Of a DNA stretch of 64,000 nucleotides, positions 55,675-64,000 are shown piece by piece. The notes under the pieces are model-generated. The model did not search any database. It saw only the letters and a list, made by a program, of their open reading frames with translations, and was not told the origin of the DNA. The DNA comes from Chitinophagaceae bacterium (lineage in GTDB: Bacteria; Bacteroidota; Bacteroidia; Chitinophagales; Chitinophagaceae): NCBI GenBank assembly GCA_020847395.1, contig JADLCD010000162.1:1-64000 (forward strand). The letters are read 5' to 3'. The first letter of the stretch is position 1. Each line of letters opens with the position of its first letter. Position numbers and translations under genes: made by a program.

Positions 55675-57066
55675 ATGAAAATCCCTGGACCATATAAAAT
55701 GTTGTTTGCGCTGCTGTGCCTGATTGCCGTGGTACTGATTGCATGTAATAAGTATGATGGAAGCTATACCAACCTCGACGAAGAATGGCGTACCGGAGGC
55801 TCCCAAACGGTATTTGACCAGAGCAGTAAGGCCTTTGGTCATGCTTTCCCAACCGGTTTGTCTGAAACACTTGAACGCGTACATGAAATAGGAGATGTTC
55901 AGTTTAACGCAACATTTGTATCTGCCCCGGCACCAATTAATCCCGGGCTTGGTCCTATATTCAATAATGTAGGTTGTGCTTCCTGCCATATAGGCGACGG
56001 CAGGGGTAAAGTACCCCGGGCAGGGGAGACCTCAGTGCTGATGTTATTCAGAATAAGCACTGCAGGCCAGGGTATACACGGTGAACCCAACCCCGTGCCC
56101 GGCTTTGGAGATCAATTGCAAAACCGTTCCAATATTGGTATAAAAAAAGAAGGCGATGTATTGATCTCTTATGATGATAAGAACTATTATTTTGATGACG
56201 GCGAAACATACCAAATGCGCTTTCCAACATATACTGTTACCAATACCTATACTGCTTTTCCTTCAGATATAATGCTGTCGCCACGTGTGGCGGCACCCGT
56301 ATTCGGGCTTGGTTTACTTGAAGCTGTAAGTGATGCGGATATTCTTGCAAGGGCAGATGAAAATGATGCTGACGGCGATGGTATAAGCGGTAAAGCAAAT
56401 TATGTATGGAATTATCAAAATAACACTGTTTCCATGGGGCGATTTGGCTGGAAAGCCAACCAGCCCGACCTTTTGCAGCAGGTAGCAGCAGCATATAACC
56501 AGGATATAGGCATAACCAATAAAATTTTTCCTAAAGAAAGCAGCCTGGGACAATTACAGGCAGACAAGCTGCCCGATGATCCCGAAATATCCGACAGTCT
56601 TTTATACAGTGTGGAATTTTATGTTAAAACACTTGCAGTGCCGGGCAGGAGAAATCTTGATGATGCTACAGTGCAGCAAGGCAGGCAATTATTCACCCAG
56701 GCCGGCTGTGTCAAATGCCATATACCATCTATGCGCACTGCCGTTAACGTTAGTTTTCCTGCCGTAAGTAATCAATTAATTCACCCGTATACAGACTTAT
56801 TGTTACACGATATGGGTGACAGTCTTGCAGATAATCGCCCGGATTATCTTGCTACAGGCAGGGAATGGAGAACAGCGCCATTATGGGGAATAGGGCTTAC
56901 ACAAAAAGTAAACGGGCATAATAATTTTTTACACGACGGGCGTGCACGCAGCTTAATGGAAGCTGTTATGTGGCATGGGGGAGAGGCGCTTAGTGCGAAA
57001 AATAAAGTAAAAGCAATGAGCGCTGCAGAAAGAGCTGCATTGATAAAATTCCTTGAATCATTGTAG
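55675..57066 (+). CDS. dihaem oxidoreductase (DHOR, DUF1111) lipoprotein
   Basis: 463 residues with lipobox L-I-A-C24. Two haem c-binding motifs: C101-A-S-C104-H105 and C345-V-K-C348-H349. The region between, with DGDGISGKANYVWN and GRFGWKANQPDLLQQ, is the DHOR fold (thiol oxidoreductase-like). Co-occurrence with imelysin genes is common in Bacteroidota. In the periplasm it could take electrons from the Rieske protein. 51 bp after imelysin. Confidence 0.9.
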   Translation: MKIPGPYKMLFALLCLIAVVLIACNKYDGSYTNLDEEWRTGGSQTVFDQSSKAFGHAFPTGLSETLERVHEIGDVQFNATFVSAPAPINPGLGPIFNNVGCASCHIGDGRGKVPRAGETSVLMLFRISTAGQGIHGEPNPVPGFGDQLQNRSNIGIKKEGDVLISYDDKNYYFDDGETYQMRFPTYTVTNTYTAFPSDIMLSPRVAAPVFGLGLLEAVSDADILARADENDADGDGISGKANYVWNYQNNTVSMGRFGWKANQPDLLQQVAAAYNQDIGITNKIFPKESSLGQLQADKLPDDPEISDSLLYSVEFYVKTLAVPGRRNLDDATVQQGRQLFTQAGCVKCHIPSMRTAVNVSFPAVSNQLIHPYTDLLLHDMGDSLADNRPDYLATGREWRTAPLWGIGLTQKVNGHNNFLHDGRARSLMEAVMWHGGEALSAKNKVKAMSAAERAALIKFLESL

Positions 57067-57169
57067 CGCCCTGCGGTAAATTTAACCATAACATTATGTT
57101 AGGAATATTATCTGATCTTTCTTTCCTTTGCAACTAACAATAATTCTCTAAGTATTCAAGCCAGGTTCT

Positions 57170-58255
57170 ATGAAATTACCTTCATTTAAAAACTTCTTTG
57201 TTTCTATTTTCCTATTACTTTCTATATCTTCTGCATTTGCACAGCAGAAAAAGTTTGAAGCTCCTGTATTATCTGACTCAAACTCCTGGTCGGTTATTAT
57301 GTTGCCTGATCCTCAAACCTACCAGAAGTTTGCCCGCAATCAGCCGCTGTTTGAATTGATGACAGCGTGGGTAAGCGAAAATATTGACAGGCTTAAGATT
57401 AAGCTCGTAATGTGTACAGGAGACCTGGTTGAGCAAAATGAAATGATCAACCCTGATGGCACAACAGCCAATCAGCCCAGCAAATCACAATGGGAATCTG
57501 TATCGCGGGCATTTGGCAGGTTAGATGGAAAAGTACCGTATATGCTGGCAGCCGGAAACCATGATTACGGGTATAATAATATCAGCACACGTAATTCCAA
57601 CTACAATAAATATTTCCCGGTCGATAAAAACTTTCTTACGCAAAAAGGCATAAGAGAAGTGGCATTGAATGCAGAAAATATCCCTTCGCTGGAAAATGCT
57701 GCATATGAGTTTACCTCCCCGCAGGGAAGAAAATTTTTATTGCTTACACTGGAATTTGCACCACGGGATACAGTGCTTAACTGGGCAAAAAGCACCGTTG
57801 CACAGGAGAAATATAAAAACCATACGGCAATAGTGCTTACGCATTCCTATCTCAATACAAAGAATGAGCAAATAGAAAAGGAGAATTATAAAATTGCAGA
57901 AGGCAATTATGGCGCTGCTATCTGGCACAAGCTGGTACAGCCTTCTTCAAATATTCAACTGGTATTTTCAGGGCACATAGGCGCCCCGGATAATGCAAGG
58001 GAGCATGTAGGTTTCCGCCAGGATAAGAACGCTGCAGGAAAAAAAGTAAGCCAGATGGTCTTTAACGCGCAGGCTATGGGCGGCGGCTGGTATGGTAACG
58101 GCGGTGATGGATGGTTGCGTATGCTGGAATTTTTACCGGACGGAAAAACAATTAAAGTAAAAACTTTTTCACCTTTTTTTGCAATATCGCCAACAACGCA
58201 GCAATTTGCATGGAGAACAGAAGCGTATGATCAGTTTGAATTCAGTATTGACTGA
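57170..58255 (+). CDS. exported calcineurin-like metallophosphoesterase
   Basis: 361 residues with a signal peptide (ending SSAFAQQ). Phosphoesterase motifs: LPDPQTY (Gln at the usual His position, as in the known PD-x-Q subfamily), VMCTGDLVE, AAGNHDYGY, LTHSYLN and VFSGHIGA. The metal sites are therefore mostly complete. Substrate unknown. 103 bp after the DHOR gene, so it may or may not share its transcript. Confidence 0.85.
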   Translation: MKLPSFKNFFVSIFLLLSISSAFAQQKKFEAPVLSDSNSWSVIMLPDPQTYQKFARNQPLFELMTAWVSENIDRLKIKLVMCTGDLVEQNEMINPDGTTANQPSKSQWESVSRAFGRLDGKVPYMLAAGNHDYGYNNISTRNSNYNKYFPVDKNFLTQKGIREVALNAENIPSLENAAYEFTSPQGRKFLLLTLEFAPRDTVLNWAKSTVAQEKYKNHTAIVLTHSYLNTKNEQIEKENYKIAEGNYGAAIWHKLVQPSSNIQLVFSGHIGAPDNAREHVGFRQDKNAAGKKVSQMVFNAQAMGGGWYGNGGDGWLRMLEFLPDGKTIKVKTFSPFFAISPTTQQFAWRTEAYDQFEFSID

Positions 58256-58293
58256 CAGCAACAAATAGATGACCCGCGAACTGCAGCTAATGA

Positions 58294-58650
58294 TTATTTT
58301 CCTCTTAAATACTCAGCAAGCACAATTGCCTGGTTATAATTTTCATTTTTTGCACCATAAAGCAATGTTACCGTAGCATGTTCTTTCAGTACCTGCTTCA
58401 TTTCCTTTAAGGCTGGTTGTCCTTTCAGTTCCCCGCAGTATTTTTTTCTGAAAGAATCCCATTTCTCAGATTCATGATTAAACCATTTTCTTAATGCGGT
58501 TGACGGCGCTATTGCTTTCAGCCATAGATCCACATGCGCATCTTCTTTCTTTATTCCTCTTGGCCATAACCTGTCAACCAGCACACGATAGCCGTCATTT
58601 TTATCAGCAGGTTCATATACGCGCTTTATTTTTATCAGGGCTGTGCTCAT
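58294..58650 (-). CDS. DUF488-family (YeaO-like) protein
   Basis: 118 residues: IKRVYEPADKNDGYRVLVDRLWPRG, then DLWLKAIAPSTALRKWFNHE and VTLLYGAKNENYNQAIVL, all characteristic of DUF488. Small cytosolic protein, function unknown. The ATG lies 1 bp after the stop of the sulfur amino acid enzyme gene, so they are translationally linked. Confidence 0.9.
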   Translation of the reverse strand: MSTALIKIKRVYEPADKNDGYRVLVDRLWPRGIKKEDAHVDLWLKAIAPSTALRKWFNHESEKWDSFRKKYCGELKGQPALKEMKQVLKEHATVTLLYGAKNENYNQAIVLAEYLRGK

Positions 58651-58651
58651 A

Positions 58652-59890
58652 TTATTTTTTTAAGGCCTGATCAAGATCATTGAGCAGATCATTAATATTC
58701 TCAAGCCCCACGCTCATTCTTATCAGGCCATCTGTAACGCCTGATTTCAGCCTGTCTTCTCGTAACATACCGGAATGAGACATAGAGGCCGGGTGTGATA
58801 TCAGGGTATCAACTGTTCCCAAAGACACCGCTTTTGTACACATTTTCAAGCTATTGATAAAATGTTTTCCGTCCTCCAGTCCTCCTTTCAGCTCAAAGCT
58901 CATTACAGCGCCGGGATGGCGCATTTGCTTTGAAGAAAGTGCATGATCAGGGTGGCTGCTCAGCCCGTTATAATTTACTTTTTCTATTGACGGGTGCGTT
59001 GACAGGAAGTTGGCTACCTGCATAGCGTTTTCGCAATGTTGCTTCATTCTTACTTCAAGCGTTCTTACTCCCTGCATTAATAAATAAGCATCAAAGGGGC
59101 TTGCGCATCCGCCCAACAGCTTATAGGTTTCATATCCTTTCTTTTTCATGAACTCAACATCTCTTCCAACCAGCACACCGCCTATGGAAGTGCCATGACC
59201 GTTCAGGAACTTGGTTGTGGAATGAAAGATAAAATCAACACCATATTTGAAAGGCTGCTGCAAATAGGGCGTGGCGAAAGTATTATCTACTGTAACTTTT
59301 GCATTGTATTTTTTTGCAAGAACGCAAATGCCCGCAAGATCAACACAGTTCATGGTGGGATTGGCAGGCGTTTCTACATGGATCAGTTTTATCCGTGCAT
59401 TCTTTTTCAGCGTATCTTCTATTTTGTTCAGGTCTGAAAAGTCTTCAATGGCAGAAGCTATTCCTAACCTTGCCAGGAAGCCGTAAATAAATTCATGTGT
59501 GCCCCCATATAATGAATAGTGTGATAATATTCCATCACCGGCAGATAAATTACAGAGCAGCATAGTTGCCATAGCTGATTGCCCGCTTGCATGGAGCAAT
59601 GCGCTTGCCTGCAATGGCTCGCCTTGTTCATCTTTTATTTTGAACGTTTCCAGGCCGGCGATAACACTTGCGGCTGCTGATGTAGTAGGATTACCAAAGC
59701 GTGAATAAATAAATCCTTTTTCTTCGCCGGAAAATCTGCGCATTCCCTGCTCTGCACTTTCAAAAACAAAAGTTGATGATGCAACGATAGGGAAGAGGTG
59801 GGCATTTTCTCCGTTGTTAATTGAAGTTGAATGTATGGCATGGCTTCCAAAGCCTTCGGGGCTAAAATCTAAATCCATCGGGCAATCCAT
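58652..59890 (-). CDS. PLP-dependent trans-sulfuration family enzyme (methionine gamma-lyase / cystathionine gamma-synthase type)
   Basis: 412 residues from the ATG at 59890 (an alternative ATG at 59878; the longer open frame begins with TTG). Cys/Met metabolism PLP family: SRFGNPTT, the substrate Arg/Tyr region, HVETPANPTMNCVDLAGI, VDNTFATPYLQQP, the PLP lysine in FHSTTKFLNGHGTSIGG, and LISHPASMSHSGM. Either methionine gamma-lyase or a cystathionine lyase/synthase; sequence reading alone does not decide. Followed by DUF488 with a 1-bp gap. Confidence 0.88.
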   Translation of the reverse strand: MDCPMDLDFSPEGFGSHAIHSTSINNGENAHLFPIVASSTFVFESAEQGMRRFSGEEKGFIYSRFGNPTTSAAASVIAGLETFKIKDEQGEPLQASALLHASGQSAMATMLLCNLSAGDGILSHYSLYGGTHEFIYGFLARLGIASAIEDFSDLNKIEDTLKKNARIKLIHVETPANPTMNCVDLAGICVLAKKYNAKVTVDNTFATPYLQQPFKYGVDFIFHSTTKFLNGHGTSIGGVLVGRDVEFMKKKGYETYKLLGGCASPFDAYLLMQGVRTLEVRMKQHCENAMQVANFLSTHPSIEKVNYNGLSSHPDHALSSKQMRHPGAVMSFELKGGLEDGKHFINSLKMCTKAVSLGTVDTLISHPASMSHSGMLREDRLKSGVTDGLIRMSVGLENINDLLNDLDQALKK

Positions 59891-60007
59891 TAAAATTCTG
59901 TGCAAGTTAATTAATTGCCTGCGATAGTTCCTGCTAAACTAATGCTGTATCTATGCAAAAAAACTGTGCCGATATGTTGACACAGCTTTTCATAATTTTG
60001 TTATCTC

Positions 60008-60106
60008 CTACATATTAGCAATAAGCGTATAAACAATTAACGTAGCAATTACAAACACCCTTAGGGTAATGATGCGCGATGAAAGGTTTTTTTGAATGGT
60101 TTTCAT
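60008..60106 (-). CDS. possible small single-helix membrane protein
   Basis: 32 codons: a basic N-terminus (MKTIQKNLSSRIITLR) then a hydrophobic helix VFVIATLIVYTLIANM. It starts 24 bp after the stop of the barrel gene upstream on the same strand. The pattern suits a small inner-membrane peptide, but chance is not excluded. Confidence 0.35.
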   Translation of the reverse strand: MKTIQKNLSSRIITLRVFVIATLIVYTLIANM

Positions 60107-60129
60107 ATGGACGATTTTGGATTATGTGA

Positions 60130-61104
60130 TTAAAATCTTACAGGGCAGGCAATAGTACCATTACTACCTGAGCCTAAGCGGAAGCTGAATTTAAGACCAA
60201 GAGAATAATAAGAATCTTTCCTGCCGGTTGTTCCTCTTTTATCTCCTGCATTATATCCCGGAATTCTGGTTTCTAAACCTACCTGTTGTGTTTTATTGGC
60301 CATTTGTTTTGCCATTTGCGCGGTAGCTGAACCTGCGCCAAAGTATGCATCAAAATCACTGTCGGCAACATATGTTGTTGATACATCATCAATATAATCA
60401 GTAAAAGTTTTTCTGTTTACGGCTTCAAAAGCCACACTAATATTATCTGAAAAATAATACCTGATACCAATACCGTAAGGAATATTTATTTGTGTAAGGG
60501 AATATTGTTTTCTGTCAGGATATCCCGGCATTCCCTGACCTTCTGTACGTAATGGCTGTAAATCTACCATGTGTTTTGCACCATTACCATCTATATATTC
60601 TCCCTGTGGGTTAAAATGAAATACACCTATACCAATAATTCCATAAGGACGAAATTTATGAGAAAGATCTTTGTCATCTTCTTCAAGTAATACGGTAGGA
60701 TATATTTCTGTAGTTAAAGTAAGTTCTTTAAGTGGTGTTCTTACGGAAAGATTTCTATTCTTCCTGGCTAATTCAGCACCTCCCTTATCAGCAATTACGC
60801 TGTCTGCAGCCTCTAATGTTGCAAAATTTGCTGCAAGGGAAAACCCGATAAATTCACTTGGACGTACCGTAATAAAAGCTCCTTTCATCAGCTTTGTCAT
60901 CCGGATATTATTATCCTTGATGAAAGTCGTTCCCACACCTCTGTTCCCTCCCAGGTCTCCAAGAATATTAGTTGGGCCGAGGTTAATGCCTATTTCATAA
61001 ACAGGTTTACCAAAGAAATTGTATTGGCTGTATGATTTAGCCGATAATAAACTTATGGCTGCAATTGCACAGGCGCGTAAAATGATAGGTATACGTCTTG
61101 TCAT
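60130..61104 (-). CDS. outer-membrane beta-barrel protein (DUF6089/PorG-like)
   Basis: 324 residues from the ATG at 61104. The further start at 61128 is a TTG inside a TACTTTTTG promoter-like box and is not used. Signal ends AKSYSQ. The start YNFFGKPVYEIGINLGPTNILGDLGGNRG, strand pattern, and tail SYYSLGLKFSFRLG suit the Bacteroidota barrel family that includes T9SS PorG-like proteins. A T9SS role is a hypothesis. Confidence 0.7.
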   Translation of the reverse strand: MTRRIPIILRACAIAAISLLSAKSYSQYNFFGKPVYEIGINLGPTNILGDLGGNRGVGTTFIKDNNIRMTKLMKGAFITVRPSEFIGFSLAANFATLEAADSVIADKGGAELARKNRNLSVRTPLKELTLTTEIYPTVLLEEDDKDLSHKFRPYGIIGIGVFHFNPQGEYIDGNGAKHMVDLQPLRTEGQGMPGYPDRKQYSLTQINIPYGIGIRYYFSDNISVAFEAVNRKTFTDYIDDVSTTYVADSDFDAYFGAGSATAQMAKQMANKTQQVGLETRIPGYNAGDKRGTTGRKDSYYSLGLKFSFRLGSGSNGTIACPVRF

Positions 61105-61228
61105 GAGAGCGGATTTTAAAGCTTTCAAAAAGTATTTGGACTGACTAATTAACGGAGGATAATGTGGAATATTATTTTTTTGCCAGCGATTGACTTATGA
61201 TAAGAGCGTAGTATTGATATATGATAAT

Positions 61229-61675
61229 TTAGGCGAGAAGCATTTTAATATGTTCAATATCATCTTCAAGGTAAATATCACTGACTTGTTTAAAGCCAAA
61301 GCTTTCGTAAAATTTTTTTAAATAAAGCTGGGCACCTATTTTAATGGCTGTTCGTCCAAATAATGTATATATACCTTCTATTGATCGTTGCATGAGTTCT
61401 TTACCTATGCTTTTGCCACGTGCAGATTTTGAGTTTACTACACGGCCAATAGATGCTTCCGTATATGATGCACCCGGAGGAAGTAACCTTGTGTAAGCAA
61501 CTAACTCATTATTGTGCCATGCACATAAATGCCATGATCCCTGGTCATTATCATCCATATCCTGAAATGCACAATTTTGTTCTACTACAAACACAGAGGA
61601 GCGTAATTGTAATATTTTATATAGTTCAACATTAGAAAGTTCTTCAAACGTTTTTAATGCCCAGTGGAGGTTCAT
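61229..61675 (-). CDS. GNAT acetyltransferase, ElaA family
   Basis: 148 residues. LYKILQLRSSVFVVEQNCAF, QDMDDNDQGSWHL, LVAYTRLLPPG, IGRVVNSKSARGKSIGKELM (acetyl-CoA-binding loop Q/RxxGxG-like) and FYESFGFKQVSDIYLEDDIEH match ElaA-type GNAT proteins. Cytosolic, acceptor unknown. 37 bp after rarA on the same strand. Confidence 0.9.
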   Translation of the reverse strand: MNLHWALKTFEELSNVELYKILQLRSSVFVVEQNCAFQDMDDNDQGSWHLCAWHNNELVAYTRLLPPGASYTEASIGRVVNSKSARGKSIGKELMQRSIEGIYTLFGRTAIKIGAQLYLKKFYESFGFKQVSDIYLEDDIEHIKMLLA

Positions 61676-61712
61676 ATTTCAATTGATCTATGGTAATAAT
61701 AAAAATTATTTT

Positions 61713-62975
61713 TTAGTAGCCATATTTATCTTTCCAAAGTGTTTTTAACCATTTTCTCATTTCTTCTTCCCTTGCATTTTTTCCAGGTACATAAAATGGA
61801 GTACCCTTTAACCCTTCCGGAAGATATTCTTGTGCAGAGAAACTATTATCGTAATCATGGGAGTATTCATAATTTTTTCCATAGTCAAGATTTTTCATTA
61901 GCCGGGTTGGAGCATTTCTTAAATGAAGTGGCACCGGTAAATCGCCGTATTCTTTTACTGCATTAAGTGCATTACCAATGGCCATGTAAGAAGCATTGCT
62001 TTTTGGCGATGATGCAAGGTATGTAGTACACTGTGCTAAAATAATCCGCGCTTCCGGGTAGCCAATTTTATTTACAGCTTCAAAAGTAGCATTAGCCAAT
62101 AGTAACGCATTTGCATTGGCATTGCCTATATCTTCACTGGCGAGTATAACAAGGCGGCGGGCAATGAACTTTACATCTTCACCGCCTTCTATCATTCTTG
62201 CAAGCCAGTATACCGCGCCGTTAGGGTCGCTGCCGCGGATAGATTTTATGAAAGCGGAAATAATATCATAATGCTGTTCACCGCTTTTATCATATAATGC
62301 AACCCTCTTTTGCGCAATTTCCATAACAATATCATCAGTAATAATTATTTCTTTACCGGCAGGTAATGCTTCAACAACAATTTCAAGCAGGTTCAATAAT
62401 TTCCTGGCATCTCCACCGGAAATATTGATTAATGCTGAGGTTTCTTTTAAGGTGATCTTTCTTTTGCTGAGCTCGGCATCGGCAGTAATGGCATGCTGCA
62501 GTAATGCTTTCATATCATTTTCATCCAATGGTTTCAGCACATATACCAGGCATCTGCTCAGCAACGCGGCATTTACTTCAAAAGAAGGGTTTTCAGTAGT
62601 GGCGCCAATAAGGGTAATTGTTCCTTTTTCAACGGCACCTAATAGCGCGTCTTGTTGTCCCTTATTAAACCGGTGAATTTCATCTATAAATAAAATACTT
62701 TCAGGCTGTAGCTTAGCTTTTTCTATCACTTCTCTTACTTCTTTTACACCGGCGCTGATAGCGCTTAATGTATAAAAGGGTACATGCAAGGTATGCGCAA
62801 TAATATTTGCGATGGTTGTTTTACCAACACCCGGCGGTCCCCACAAAATCATGGAAGGTATTTTGCCCTGTTCAATGGCTTTACGCAATACACTGCCTTT
62901 GCCGGTTAAATGTTGCTGCCCGGTTAATTCATCCAATGAAGTAGGTCTTAATCTTTCCGCTAAAGGAATTGCCAT
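61713..62975 (-). CDS. rarA: replication-associated recombination protein A (AAA+)
   Basis: 420 residues from the ATG at 62975. AAA+ clamp-loader-like ATPase acting at stalled forks. Visible: LAERLRPTSLDELTGQQHL, Walker A G46-P-P-G-V-G-K52-T, Walker B LFIDEIHRFNKGQQDALL, sensor IGATTENPSFEVN, and the C-terminal MgsA region (GSDPNGAVYWLARMIEGGEDVKFIARR, cited in parts). The start is fixed by an adjacent -7 box. Confidence 0.95.
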   Translation of the reverse strand: MAIPLAERLRPTSLDELTGQQHLTGKGSVLRKAIEQGKIPSMILWGPPGVGKTTIANIIAHTLHVPFYTLSAISAGVKEVREVIEKAKLQPESILFIDEIHRFNKGQQDALLGAVEKGTITLIGATTENPSFEVNAALLSRCLVYVLKPLDENDMKALLQHAITADAELSKRKITLKETSALINISGGDARKLLNLLEIVVEALPAGKEIIITDDIVMEIAQKRVALYDKSGEQHYDIISAFIKSIRGSDPNGAVYWLARMIEGGEDVKFIARRLVILASEDIGNANANALLLANATFEAVNKIGYPEARIILAQCTTYLASSPKSNASYMAIGNALNAVKEYGDLPVPLHLRNAPTRLMKNLDYGKNYEYSHDYDNSFSAQEYLPEGLKGTPFYVPGKNAREEEMRKWLKTLWKDKYGY

Positions 62976-62981
62976 AGGTGG

Positions 62982-62989
62982 CAAAATTA
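62982..62989 (-). promoter_or_regulatory. -7 element for rarA (probably leaderless transcript)
   Basis: Minus-strand TAATTTTG, an exact TAnnTTTG, ends 6 bp before the ATG at 62975. Initiation at the normal distance would put the transcript start at or next to the A of the start codon. Confidence 0.55.
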
Positions 62990-63077
62990 AGCGAAAGTTG
63001 AGTTTGAGAAGAAAAGTTGAAATAATGAAAATTCAAGCAACGCTTTAATCAATTCAGGGGTCATTTAAAAAAACGTA

Positions 63078-63512
63078 ATGAAAAAGTATTTTTTTTATAC
63101 AATATTATGTGTTTTATTTTTTGCTTGTAAAAAGCATATGCCTGAAAACCAAACGTTATGGGAATGTAATTCTTCTATTGCTAAAGACTCGGCAACTATA
63201 ATAAAAGGGATTATTGGTACCTGGAAGCTTAAAGCTGCCAAGGGAGGAAATGTTGCCGGAGCTCCTGCGCTTGAAATTAAAGATGTAATACTGACTTTTA
63301 ACTCAAACTCAAATTATATTGTAACTGGGGACTCTTTAGCCTCAGGCTCCGGTAAATGGAATCTGGTTTTTGTTGATAGCACTTGGTTAAAACTTGAATG
63401 TTCTCCTGCAAATATGTACCTGAACGGAAGTCTCATTTTTTGCGATGATAAGTTAATATTTTCCAATAGTCCTTTTGATGGAATTGACTATTTGTTTATA
63501 AAAGCATATTAA
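63078..63512 (+). CDS. small lipoprotein with lipocalin-like fold
   Basis: 144 residues. Signal and lipobox L-F-F-A-C17 (MKKYFFYTILCVLFFAC). The mature part has IIGTWKLKAAKGG, ILTFNSNSNYIVTGDSLASG, GKWNLVFVDSTWLKLE and LIFCDDKLIFSNSP, the W-K-L start and beta pattern of Bacteroidota lipocalin-like lipoproteins. Ligand unknown. Confidence 0.75.
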   Translation: MKKYFFYTILCVLFFACKKHMPENQTLWECNSSIAKDSATIIKGIIGTWKLKAAKGGNVAGAPALEIKDVILTFNSNSNYIVTGDSLASGSGKWNLVFVDSTWLKLECSPANMYLNGSLIFCDDKLIFSNSPFDGIDYLFIKAY

Positions 63513-63554
63513 ACAAAATGAAATGCAGAATATTTAAAATTGTTGTCTGTAATA

Positions 63555-63752
63555 TTATAAAGCAATTTCTACGAGCCGATAAATAGTAGCAGGAAAAATT
63601 GGTCGATCAGAGTCAACATCATTCTTTGTTTGTATCTCCTTATTTTGATCTTCAGCCGATACCCGTTCGCTTGAATGGAGCTTATAATGCAGGGCTAATA
63701 TCAATAATATTATTGTAGCCAGTAAAAGAACAGATGATTTTCTCTTTTTCAT
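63555..63752 (-). CDS. small membrane-anchored protein
   Basis: 65 residues: basic start MKKRKSSV, one hydrophobic helix LLLATIILLILALHY, then a charged external tail. No recognised domain. Lies 10 bp after the surface-protein gene on the same strand, so the two are probably co-transcribed. Confidence 0.5.
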   Translation of the reverse strand: MKKRKSSVLLLATIILLILALHYKLHSSERVSAEDQNKEIQTKNDVDSDRPIFPATIYRLVEIAL

Positions 63753-63762
63753 GAATGCAATT

Positions 63763-64000
63763 TTATTGTGTTTTTGAATTTTGATTCAAAAATGCCTTCA
63801 TCGTTTTGCCTCCGATTTTTACCGTAGCACTATCTGCTATGGTCGTATTTTCAAAACTGATGACGGTTGATTCGCTCGCGTCAAGTTCAGCACCGTTTGC
63901 AAGATTAAGTTGAAGTTTTTGTATGATGTTTGCACCGAGATTTACGTTCGCGTTTCTATCAATGTTCAAAACCAGGCTGTCTGCATTATTGGTAAGTGTT
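63763..64000 (-). CDS. beta-solenoid surface protein, C-terminal end (5' part outside window)
   Basis: The frame is open to the right edge and reads TLTNNADSLVLNIDRNANVN and on to a stop at 63763; 78 codons are visible. Repeated short strands with Asn/Asp/Gly turns (LNLANGAELDASESTVISFE, NTTIADSATVKIGG) suggest a DUF2807-like or similar beta-solenoid. The true start lies beyond 64000. Confidence 0.55.
   Translation of the reverse strand, partial: TLTNNADSLVLNIDRNANVNLGANIIQKLQLNLANGAELDASESTVISFENTTIADSATVKIGGKTMKAFLNQNSKTQ

Noticed and set aside
57299..57320. Metallophosphoesterase first motif has Gln instead of His
   Set aside because: PD-x-Q is a known normal variant of a calcineurin-like subfamily, so it is not evidence of inactivation.

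Overview
The window looks like a chromosomal segment of a Bacteroidota member, most likely Chitinophagaceae or a close relative. Supporting signs: low-to-moderate GC; secreted proteins with type IX secretion (T9SS) C-terminal sorting domains; lipoproteins; exact matches to the Bacteroidota -7 promoter motif TAnnTTTG just ahead of start codons; BlaI/M56 regulator pairs; and gene families typical of that phylum (DUF4143 ATPase, imelysin, DUF6089-like barrel). No rRNA, tRNA, CRISPR array, intact transposon or prophage was found. The species cannot be named from sequence alone.

Layout. 1-3.3 kb: C-terminal part of a large nSTAND-type NTPase whose N-terminus lies outside the window. 3.3-3.8 kb: a gene remnant. 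3.8-7.6 kb: secreted proteins (T9SS cargo, tail-fibre-like protein, serine hydrolase). 7.7-9.5 kb: hldD and proC. 9.7-12.5 kb: a large exported metalloprotease/propeller/barrel protein. 12.8-13.6 kb: orphan LytTR response regulator. 13.7-25.1 kb: an L-rhamnose catabolic locus (rhaT, fused aldolase/dehydrogenase, rhaM, rhaI, kinase, then a FAD/Fe-S lactate-type dehydrogenase), interrupted by a reverse-strand DUF4143 ATPase gene. 25.2-36 kb, mostly minus strand: secreted hypothetical, agmatine-to-putrescine genes aguB-aguA, a blaI-M56 regulator pair with a readable operator/promoter, T9SS protein, two membrane proteins and dgt. 35.8-37.6 kb: frameshifted two-domain SGNH hydrolase. 37.7-45 kb, plus strand: uvrA, a deoxyribonucleotidase, a TlpA-like thioredoxin, and a secreted nuclease/phosphatase, with a small minus-strand XRE regulator and gene debris between the nucleotidase and TlpA genes. 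45-52.5 kb: alpha/beta hydrolase, then a dense cluster of small VOC, RibD-type, DoxX and SRPBCC proteins divergent from an AraC/DJ-1 regulator. 52.9-58.3 kb: a tight porin-Rieske-imelysin-dihaem oxidase operon and a phosphoesterase. 58.3-64 kb, mostly minus strand: DUF488, a Met gamma-lyase-type enzyme, an outer-membrane barrel, GNAT, rarA and small surface/lipoproteins.

How genes work together. Rhamnose would enter by RhaT, be epimerised (RhaM), isomerised (RhaI), phosphorylated (FGGY kinase), cleaved to DHAP and lactaldehyde, oxidised to lactate by the fused dehydrogenase, and lactate passed to the respiratory chain by the FAD/Fe-S protein. AguA and AguB convert agmatine to putrescine. The porin/Rieske/imelysin/dihaem operon is a plausible envelope redox or metal-acquisition module.

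Non-coding structure of note: two pairs of tandem ~200-bp intergenic repeats (17.0-17.4 and 44.6-45.1 kb), operator-like repeats before the DUF4143 gene, paired BlaI-like dyads, a 16-bp inverted repeat beside a truncated DUF1905 fragment, and several decayed gene pieces in gaps.
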